A program made the translations under genes and the position numbers. The notes under the pieces are model-generated. The model worked only from the letters and a program-made list of their open reading frames with translations. It was not told the DNA's origin and ran no database searches. Below are positions 24,036 through 33,922 of a stretch of DNA of 33,922 bases, one piece after another (the first letter of the stretch is position 1; every line of letters begins with the position of its first letter). Origin of the DNA: Verrucomicrobiota bacterium (GTDB lineage Bacteria; Verrucomicrobiota; Verrucomicrobiia; Chthoniobacterales; UBA10450); contig QHRF01000101.1 of assembly GCA_003220055.1 (NCBI GenBank), forward strand, positions 1-33,922. The letters are read 5' to 3'.

Positions 24036-25101
24036 CTCGGGCCAGGGGTTTCGCTTGCTGGCAAGACTCGCGTTTCTCGCCGCGGCCGCTTCGCTTTCGG
24101 CGCAGCAAACACCGGAATCCGCCACGTCGCTTAGCCGCGAAGTCAAAGATGTTTTCGAGCGCTGCGCCAAGGCTGTAGTCAAAATCGAGGCAACCGATCA
24201 ACACGGCGAACTCTCCGGCACCGGCTTCTTTGTCGATCCGACCGGCACGCTTTACACGGCCTATTCGGTCGGGGGCGAAGCTGAGAACGTCACCGTTGAG
24301 TTCAAAGGAAAAAAATATCCAGCGCGTCAATTGCTGGCTGATCTTCGAAGCGGCATCGCGATGTTGAAAGTGGATCTGGCCAGTCCGGCGCTGCCAATCG
24401 GCAACTCCGATCAGCTTGAGATCGCTACTCCGGTCGTTGCGATTGGTTATCCGCTCGATCTGGCTGAGACGCCAAGCTTTGGCATGATCGCCGGTTTCGA
24501 CCGCAAATGTTTCGGCGGATATTTTCCAACCAAACACCTGCGAGTGAATTTGCCGCCTCAGCGCGGTGAGGGCGGCGCTCCACTTCTGAATTTGAAAGGC
24601 GAAGTCGTCGGAATTCTGCTCTACACGTTCGAAAATAATTCCTGTTACGCGCTGCCGATTGAGGCGGCGGAAAAAATTCGGAGCGATTTCGTGCGCTTTG
24701 GCGAAGCGAGACATGGCTGGGTCGGCGCCAACGTGACAGAGGCGACTACGCCGGTTGAAGGCTCACGTGCAGTCACAAAAGACATCATGAAAGACACGCC
24801 GGCCGCGGAATCAGGAATGAAATCAGGCGACGTCGTTCTCCAAATTGGCCGGACGACAGTGCACGAGCCGGAAGATATTCTCGACGCCTCATTCTTTTTG
24901 ACCGCCGGCGATGTCGTGCCGATCACGGTGATGCGCGGCAATGAAAAACTGACTTTTAATGTGCAGGCCGACTTTCATCCTGTGACCAGGGATTTGCCGC
25001 GCTTGCCTGGTATGCCACCGGGGGGTTTGATTGCCGCGCCACCACTCTCGAACCGCGCTATCCCGCTCAATCTGCAGTCCGTGCCGGAACGAACGCCGTA
25101 G
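24013..25101 (+). CDS. HtrA-like protein with all catalytic residues replaced (pseudoprotease) plus PDZ
   Basis: After a signal peptide (LLARLAFLAAAASLSAQQ), residues about 42-225 align with the trypsin-like domain of DegP/HtrA and about 235-325 with a PDZ domain. The catalytic positions are changed. The TNxHVV site reads TAYSVG (His to S85), the DxxTDIA site reads DLRSGIA (Asp to G114), and GNSGGP reads GEGGAP (Ser to G187). The framework strands (GTGFFVDPTGTL, AIGYPLDL, LLNLKGEVVGILL) remain. The gene is intact, so the loss is not simple decay. A ligand- or peptide-sensing scaffold in the periplasm is the likely role. It overlaps the putative anti-sigma gene and abuts convergent ligA with no spacer. 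Confidence 0.82.
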   Translation: MRRLSSSSSGQGFRLLARLAFLAAAASLSAQQTPESATSLSREVKDVFERCAKAVVKIEATDQHGELSGTGFFVDPTGTLYTAYSVGGEAENVTVEFKGKKYPARQLLADLRSGIAMLKVDLASPALPIGNSDQLEIATPVVAIGYPLDLAETPSFGMIAGFDRKCFGGYFPTKHLRVNLPPQRGEGGAPLLNLKGEVVGILLYTFENNSCYALPIEAAEKIRSDFVRFGEARHGWVGANVTEATTPVEGSRAVTKDIMKDTPAAESGMKSGDVVLQIGRTTVHEPEDILDASFFLTAGDVVPITVMRGNEKLTFNVQADFHPVTRDLPRLPGMPPGGLIAAPPLSNRAIPLNLQSVPERTP

Positions 25102-29042
<3,941 letters not shown>

Positions 29043-29131
29043 GAGATCGGGCCGCCGCGCGATTTTCGGTAAGCGCAGCTGCCAGCGACAAAACGAACCA
29101 TAATTAACAACCTCAAACGAAAGGTTTTTTT

Positions 29132-29281
29132 ATGCTCTGGACCATCTTTGTTATTCTGCTGATTCTCTGGCTTCTTGGTTTTGTCGGCTTCCACGTTCTC
29201 GGCGCTTACATTCATCTTTTGCTCGTGATCGCGCTGGTCGTTCTCATTATCCAATTGATCACCGGTCGCAGACCGCTGTAG
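29132..29281 (+). CDS. lmo0937-family small membrane protein
   Basis: This 49-residue protein (MLWTIFVILLILWLLGFVGF, ending LIIQLITGRRPL) matches the lmo0937/DUF5670 family pattern 'MLWTI..iLl.LWLLG....h..gg.IHiLLViAiivlLi.li.gR'. It has two closely spaced helices. GAAAGG lies about 8 bases before the ATG. The family is widespread and often stress-associated, but its function is unknown. It is separated by 10 bp from another small membrane protein and likely cotranscribed. Confidence 0.85.
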   Translation: MLWTIFVILLILWLLGFVGFHVLGAYIHLLLVIALVVLIIQLITGRRPL

Positions 29282-29291
29282 CATCCGCGCT

Positions 29292-29513
29292 GTGAAACCA
29301 GCTGGAATAATCGGCATCATTCTTATCATCGTCGGCATTGTTGGTTTCGCCTACGGCGGCCTGGGCTGGAGAGAGGAAAAGAAAGACGCCCAACTTGGGC
29401 CTATTGAAATCAAGCACACCGAGGGTCATGGGATCAGTTTTCCGCCGGTCGTAAGCGGCATCTGTCTCGTCGGCGGGATCGTGCTGGTCGCAATCGGCAG
29501 CCGCAAGTCCTAG
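29292..29513 (+). CDS. Small two-helix membrane protein
   Basis: This 73-residue protein has an N-terminal helix (AGIIGIILIIVGIVGFAYGG), a short charged central segment (WREEKKDAQLGPIEIKHTE) and a C-terminal helix (VVSGICLVGGIVLVAIGS), ending RKS. It resembles DUF3185-like and similar two-helix proteins, but the exact family is uncertain. The start is GTG. The stop codon overlaps the stop of the convergent degQ-like gene as CTAG, so the two genes end on the same bases. It is probably a partner of the upstream lmo0937-type gene. Confidence 0.65.
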   Translation: MKPAGIIGIILIIVGIVGFAYGGLGWREEKKDAQLGPIEIKHTEGHGISFPPVVSGICLVGGIVLVAIGSRKS

Positions 29514-31000
29514 CGGTCGTCCGGGGGTTCGCCGCCGCCGGCTTTTAGCACGGCAAAGGTTTTGCTGCCCTTGCGATCGAGATAGAGTAACACGCCGCGT
29601 TTGGGATCGGCCTGGTTTAAGGCGTCGCGAAATGTTTTTACATCGGTGACCGGTTTGCCGTCCACTTCGGTGATTACATCTTCGCGCTCGATTCCTTGTT
29701 GCGCGGCCAGACTGTTCTCGGTGACGTCGGTCACAATCACGCCGCGTTGAACGCCGAGTTTGAAGCGTTGCGCCATTTCTTTGGTCAACTCCTGGACCTG
29801 TAGACCAAATTTTCCGACTTCTTCTTCTCGGTTTTGCGGTGGACGTGCGGGCTCGTTGGAAGCGCGTGAAATTTCATTCGGCAATTCGCCGGTCGTGACC
29901 GGGACCTTGAGCGTTTGGCCTTTTCGCCAAACCGTTAGTTCAACTTTTTGGCCGATTTTCTTTTTCAGAATCTCATGCTGCAGCTGCGAGTCCGTGGTCA
30001 CGGAGTTGGCATCGACCTGAGTAATGACGTCGAACGGCCGCAGATCGCTTTTGTAAGCGGGTGCGTCAGCTTCGATCGTCCGCACGACCACGCCTTTGTC
30101 GATCCCCTTGAACAGATCGCGAATGGAAGGATCATCACCGAGCGTTTCGATTCGAATCCCGAGCCACGGGCGCATGATCTTGCGTCCGGCGATCAGCTCG
30201 TCGCCGATTTCTTTGGCCATGTTACTCGGGATGGCAAAGCCCAGGCCGCGATTGATCCCGTTAATCAGCGTGTTCATCCCGATCACTTTTCCGTCGATAT
30301 CGCAGAGCGGACCGCCGCTGTTGCCGGGATTGATCGAGGCGTCAGTTTGCAAATAATCCGAGATCGAATAGCCGCTGGTCGCGAGCAATTTGCTGCGGCC
30401 TTTGCCGCTAACCACGCCGTAGGTGAACGTGTAATCGAGCTTGAACGGCGCGCCGATCGCGAACGCGAATTGCCCGACCCGAACCGCGTCGCTGTCGCCC
30501 AATTGCACGACCGGCAAATCCTTGGCGTCGATTTTAATAACGGCGATGTCCGTTTTCTCGTCGCTGCCGACTACCTTGGCTGAAAATTCGCGGCCGTCTT
30601 TCAGTTTCACGTCGATTTTGTCGGCGGCCTCGACCACGTGGAAGTTGGTAAAAATGTAACCATCCGGCCGGACGATGAATCCGGAGCCTTCGCTTTGGCT
30701 CGGCTGAGGACTTCTTTGGTTCCGGCGCGGATTGTTCTCATCCGGCGGACCTTGAAAGAACAAATCTTCGAACGCTGAGGTTTCGCTATCGTTCTTTTTT
30801 GAGATTTCGATGATAACCACGCTCGGCGCGACCGTCTCGAACACTTTGGCGAAAGCGTTGTTCAACTGGTGGACGACATCTTTGCCCTGCTCGGCGGCGG
30901 CCGCCGGAATTGTCGGCGTCGGTGCAAGCTCTGGCGTCGCGGCCAGAATCGGCACCGTGTTTAGCGCTACGATAAGAAACGAAACTGAGAATAAACGCAT
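29510..31000 (-). CDS. Periplasmic serine protease Do (DegP/DegQ family), two PDZ domains
   Basis: This protease/chaperone degrades misfolded envelope proteins. It has a signal peptide (MRLFSVSFLIVALNTVPILA), a Q-linker, and the trypsin-like domain with an intact triad H121 (TNFHVV), D151 (TDIAVIKI) and S228 (NPGNSGGP). Two PDZ domains follow at about 270-375 and 395-495. The reading frame extends 78 residues further upstream, but ATG 31000 begins with a clean signal peptide and gives 496 residues, the family norm. It contrasts with the triad-less HtrA-like protein at 24013. The divergent L,D-transpeptidase gene starts 130 bp away, so both envelope genes may share regulation. Confidence 0.93.
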   Translation of the reverse strand: MRLFSVSFLIVALNTVPILAATPELAPTPTIPAAAAEQGKDVVHQLNNAFAKVFETVAPSVVIIEISKKNDSETSAFEDLFFQGPPDENNPRRNQRSPQPSQSEGSGFIVRPDGYIFTNFHVVEAADKIDVKLKDGREFSAKVVGSDEKTDIAVIKIDAKDLPVVQLGDSDAVRVGQFAFAIGAPFKLDYTFTYGVVSGKGRSKLLATSGYSISDYLQTDASINPGNSGGPLCDIDGKVIGMNTLINGINRGLGFAIPSNMAKEIGDELIAGRKIMRPWLGIRIETLGDDPSIRDLFKGIDKGVVVRTIEADAPAYKSDLRPFDVITQVDANSVTTDSQLQHEILKKKIGQKVELTVWRKGQTLKVPVTTGELPNEISRASNEPARPPQNREEEVGKFGLQVQELTKEMAQRFKLGVQRGVIVTDVTENSLAAQQGIEREDVITEVDGKPVTDVKTFRDALNQADPKRGVLLYLDRKGSKTFAVLKAGGGEPPDDR

Positions 31001-31099
31001 CGGTTCGAAGTTGGACAGCATCGAACATGCAACGTTCAACACCGCCAGTCCACTGGGTTGGCCGGGCATGGGAATTGCAGCGGCACGCAACTTGACTAA

Positions 31100-31130
31100 T
31101 GGTATACTATTGGTCGGTCTCTCTCCGGAT
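31100..31130 (+). promoter_or_regulatory. Extended -10 promoter and leader
   Basis: TGGTATACT (31100-31108) is an extended -10 element, followed by ATTGG, TCGG and TCTCTCTCC, and then GGATATGCG at the start codon. It is closely similar, base by base with small indels, to the module at 7593-7625. No -35 is evident. Confidence 0.55.
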
Positions 31131-32516
31131 ATGCGTTCATTGAACTTGAATCGGGTTTCGGTCGGCATTTTGGCCGTCCTTTTTGTGCTTGCCGCTGCAT
31201 GGCTTGCCTCTGAACGCCAGTCCCCCAAGCCCATCTCCGCGGTTGAATTCGTTCGCGCGATGGAGACGCAGCAAACTTCATTGATCGATCGCTACTTTCG
31301 CCAGCGTCACGATCCCAACGCCCGCGGAGCGAATGATCGCTCTTTGCTTTTCACTGCGGTCTTGCGGGAGGATCCGATCGTCGCGCGGAGACTGCTGGAT
31401 GCCGGCGCCAGCGCCGATCTGGCGGACAACGCGGGAGTAACGCCGTTAATGGTTGCGGCAATGCATGGCGACTTGGAGTTGGTTCGGGCTATGGCTGGAC
31501 GTGTCACTGACATTGCTGCCCGAGACCGTGCGGGTCATTCGGCGCTTTATTATGCGGTTGCCGCTCAGAAAATCGAAATAGTCGATCTTCTCTTGGGCCT
31601 GACGCCAAATCTCGAATTAGCCTATGGCGATAGCAGTGAGCTGCTGACGCTCGCCCTCGGGAGCGCTAACACAAAAATTGCCCAGGAAATTCTTTCGCGG
31701 CTGCCGCGGCTCGGACAATGGACTGCCGGCGCTTTGCGCGCTTTGGATCATTGTCTGCGCGCAGGGGATCGCGATTCGGTGCGCCTGCTGCTTTCAAAAC
31801 ATATTCCTCCGCCTACGCCCGAGGGGAAACGCGTTCCGCTCCTCGCCTACGCGATTGCCACTGATAACGCGCCTCTGTTTACGACTTTGATCGACTGCGG
31901 CGCGGATGCGAACACGACATTGCCGCCAAAATACGACAAGGAATTTCTCGACGCGCTTCCGTTGAAGTCGTTTCGCAATTACATCGAGGACGACCGGGAT
32001 GTTACCTGCCTGATGCTCGCGGCCGGACTCGGCCGCACCGATTATGTCCGCGCGCTGTTGCAAGCAGGCGCTGACCGCAATCGCGCCACCGGCCGCTACA
32101 AGATGGTCGCGCTTTACTTTGCGGCCGAGCTTGGTCATTGGCAGCCGGCGCAAATTCTTCTCGGCAGCGGACCGCCTCCCGATCACCTCCGTATAGAAAT
32201 TTCGCTCGCTGCCCAACACATGGCGTTGATCAAAGATGGCGTGCCGGTCTTGAATTCGACCTGTTCCACCGGTCGTGACGGCTATTCCACCAAGCGCGGC
32301 TATTTCGTCATCACTGACAAAGAACGCAATCATCGTTCGACCATTTATCATGTCGATATGCCCTACTTCATGCGACTGAGCTGTCTTGATTTCGGGATGC
32401 ACGAGGGCGTAGTGCCAAATTATCCGGCCTCGCACGGCTGCATTCGTTTGCCCGGCGAAACCGCAAGAAAACTCTTTGCGGAAATTCCGATCGGCACCCT
32501 CGTGAGCGTGCAGTAG
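31131..32516 (+). CDS. Ankyrin-repeat L,D-transpeptidase (YkuD domain)
   Basis: The N-terminal hydrophobic segment (VSVGILAVLFVLAAAWLA) is a signal or membrane anchor. Residues about 50-345 contain ankyrin repeats (for example NAGVTPLMVAAMHGDLELVR, then RAGHSALYYAVAAQKIEIV and DVTCLMLAAGLGRTDYVRA). The last 110 residues are a YkuD L,D-transpeptidase domain, with H424 and catalytic C437 in SHGCIRLP. The enzyme cross-links peptidoglycan stem peptides (3-3) or attaches proteins to the wall in the periplasm. The ankyrin part may bind partner proteins, which is an unusual pairing. The frame is open upstream to 30810 over the antisense protease gene, but ATG 31131 follows an extended -10 promoter and gives a proper signal, so it is chosen. 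Confidence 0.9.
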   Translation: MRSLNLNRVSVGILAVLFVLAAAWLASERQSPKPISAVEFVRAMETQQTSLIDRYFRQRHDPNARGANDRSLLFTAVLREDPIVARRLLDAGASADLADNAGVTPLMVAAMHGDLELVRAMAGRVTDIAARDRAGHSALYYAVAAQKIEIVDLLLGLTPNLELAYGDSSELLTLALGSANTKIAQEILSRLPRLGQWTAGALRALDHCLRAGDRDSVRLLLSKHIPPPTPEGKRVPLLAYAIATDNAPLFTTLIDCGADANTTLPPKYDKEFLDALPLKSFRNYIEDDRDVTCLMLAAGLGRTDYVRALLQAGADRNRATGRYKMVALYFAAELGHWQPAQILLGSGPPPDHLRIEISLAAQHMALIKDGVPVLNSTCSTGRDGYSTKRGYFVITDKERNHRSTIYHVDMPYFMRLSCLDFGMHEGVVPNYPASHGCIRLPGETARKLFAEIPIGTLVSVQ

Positions 32517-32611
32517 GAGGGTTTGCATCCAAAATTCGGGTGCGGGGCGCACTTTCCAGTGCGCGCGTTGACACAAATCCGAGCGGTCTTAGCGTTTTCG
32601 TCCTTACTAAA

Positions 32612-33826
32612 ATGCAAGCTTCTCGGAATGGTGATGGAAAAGAGTTCGTGTCACATGCGCCGGGCTATTGGTCCCGCGACGGCGGGATGGCGCCCGAACT
32701 TTGGAACGATTGGAAATGGCAGCTCAAGAACCGGGTCACTTCCCTGGCTCAGCTCGCGCAGTATATCGACCTTAGCGACGAAGAACGCAGTGGCGTCCTT
32801 CTTTCCGGCGACAAACTCGCCCTCGCGGTCACCCCGCATTTTTTCAACCTGATCCCGCGGGAGAAGAATCCGGACGATCCGATCCGGCGTCAGGTCATTC
32901 CGCGCGTCGAAGAGACTTGGTCGTCCTCTTACGATATGGCCGATCCGTGCGGCGAAGATTCGCACATGCCGGTGCCAGGATTGGTGCACCGATATCCCGA
33001 CCGAGTTTTATTTTTGGTGACCGATCGTTGTGCGGCTTACTGCCGATATTGCACGCGCAGTCGCGTGGTTAGCGGCGTTGGCGAACAGGAATTGCACACC
33101 GATTTTGAGGAAGCGTTTCGTTATCTCGAACAACACACCGAAGTGCGCGACGTCCTTTTGAGCGGTGGCGACGCGCTCATTTTCAGCGACGACAAGATCG
33201 ACAAGTTGCTGTCACGACTGCGCGCGATCAAGCACATCGAATTTCTCCGCATCGGTACGCGGGTTCCGATTTTCCTGCCCCAACGGATCACGCCCGAGCT
33301 ATGCGCGATTTTGGCCAAACATCATCCGCTCTGGATGAGCGTGCATGTCAATCATCCGCGCGAGCTGACGATTGAAGTCAAAGAAGCCCTTGAACGATTG
33401 GCCAACGCCGGAATTCCGCTTGGAAATCAGAGCGTTTTGCTGGCTGGCGTGAACGACAACCTCGAAACGATGAAGACGCTCGTGCACAAACTCCTCATGT
33501 GCCGCGTTCGCCCCTACTACATTTACCAGTGCGATCTGATCAACGGCTCATCCCACTTGCGCACATCGGTCGCGAAAGGGATTGAGATCATTGAAGGATT
33601 GCGCGGTCACACCACCGGTTACGCCGTTCCACAATACGTGATCGACGCGCCCGGCGGCGGCGGCAAAGTGCCGATCAATCCCGGTTACGTCCTCTATCAC
33701 GACAATGAAAAAATCGTGATCCGCAATTACGAAGGTAAAATTTGCGAGTACCCCGAGACCGGCGGCGACCAATCCGTCCAGTTCGCGCCCCAGCGCGAGT
33801 ACCACGACGAATACTTGTATTCGTGA
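32612..33826 (+). CDS. kamA: KamA-family radical SAM aminomutase (lysine 2,3-aminomutase)
   Basis: The enzyme moves an amino group by radical SAM plus PLP chemistry, typically L-lysine to beta-lysine. The radical SAM cluster is CAAYCRYC (C140, C144, C147). The SGGDAL motif binds SAM, and APGGGGKVP carries the PLP lysine (K352). HVNHP and YYIYQCDL are family features. ATG 32612 gives 404 residues, as usual for KamA. A GTG at 32540 would add an unlikely 24-residue extension. The related EpmB modifies EF-P, but it is shorter and lacks this C-terminal region, so a free-lysine mutase is more likely. No kamB-E genes are adjacent, so degradation versus beta-lysine synthesis cannot be decided. The 32517-32611 gap holds nothing clear. 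Confidence 0.88.
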   Translation: MQASRNGDGKEFVSHAPGYWSRDGGMAPELWNDWKWQLKNRVTSLAQLAQYIDLSDEERSGVLLSGDKLALAVTPHFFNLIPREKNPDDPIRRQVIPRVEETWSSSYDMADPCGEDSHMPVPGLVHRYPDRVLFLVTDRCAAYCRYCTRSRVVSGVGEQELHTDFEEAFRYLEQHTEVRDVLLSGGDALIFSDDKIDKLLSRLRAIKHIEFLRIGTRVPIFLPQRITPELCAILAKHHPLWMSVHVNHPRELTIEVKEALERLANAGIPLGNQSVLLAGVNDNLETMKTLVHKLLMCRVRPYYIYQCDLINGSSHLRTSVAKGIEIIEGLRGHTTGYAVPQYVIDAPGGGGKVPINPGYVLYHDNEKIVIRNYEGKICEYPETGGDQSVQFAPQREYHDEYLYS

Positions 33827-33866
33827 TGGACGGCGCGCGGCGCTGTCGGCGGCCCAAATATCGCCT

Positions 33867-33922
33867 ATGACCTTCCGGCGCGCTCAGCGCCAAGCAGAGC
33901 TCCACGCCGTTTTGGGGTCATG
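33867..33922 (+). CDS. Possible start of a gene cut by the window edge
   Basis: ATG at 33867 opens a frame (MTFRRAQRQAELHAVLGS) with no stop before the window ends, 40 bp after kamA. There is no ribosome site or recognisable motif. It may be the next gene of a kamA operon, or chance. Confidence 0.3.
   Translation, partial: MTFRRAQRQAELHAVLGS

Noticed and set aside
30810-31130. N-terminal extension of the L,D-transpeptidase frame
   Set aside because: It is antisense to the DegP/DegQ signal-peptide region. The extended -10 promoter and the signal sequence favour ATG 31131.

Overview
The window is a GC-rich bacterial chromosome segment carrying about 25 intact protein genes on both strands and no rRNA, tRNA or CRISPR array that I can see. 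The gene content fits a soil member of the Verrucomicrobiota, probably Chthoniobacterales. It includes a GYF_2-type membrane protein, a KamA-type aminomutase, an NAD-dependent ligase, a TerB/ABCG fusion, an ankyrin-L,D-transpeptidase fusion and many short palindromic repeats at gene ends. That placement is inference from gene style, because no marker gene for taxonomy is present.

Left part (1-6.3 kb): a tandem Lrp/AsnC-like (siroheme-decarboxylase-like) protein is followed by trpD. A convergent, translationally coupled minus-strand operon follows (guanine deaminase - nadC - birA, each junction an ATGA overlap), then a stand-alone 5'-3' exonuclease. Middle left (6.4-12.7 kb): a GYF_2 membrane protein, an AT-richer secreted protein that looks frameshifted, a sparse 0.5 kb gap, an ArnT/PMT-like glycosyltransferase and the glycogen debranching enzyme glgX.

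Accessory core (12.7-14.9 kb): a host-attachment/baeRF-like gene and hpf, then a REP-associated tyrosine transposase (RAYT) framed by palindromes. Next to it lie a truncated cupin gene and a frameshifted small gene. Elements of the same general design (GTAG, hairpin, hairpin, CTAC) recur at 2.2, 12.7, 13.7, 14.2 and 20.8 kb, with degenerate relatives at 5.2 and 22.0 kb. Most begin exactly at the stop codon of a gene. This RAYT/REPIN population is the most unusual structure here.

Right part (14.9-33.9 kb): ftsH; a 1203-residue TerB-like/FHA-like/ABCG transporter; an M24 peptidase; a YugP-type zinc peptidase; an ECF sigma factor with a membrane partner and an HtrA-like protein whose whole catalytic triad is replaced; ligA; a MurK-MurQ fusion for cell-wall sugar recycling; two tiny membrane proteins; an intact DegP/DegQ protease; an ankyrin-repeat L,D-transpeptidase; and a KamA-family radical SAM protein. 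Envelope quality control (ftsH, two HtrA-like proteins, YugP, sigma/anti-sigma) and cell-wall metabolism (MurK-MurQ, L,D-transpeptidase) are the main functional themes.
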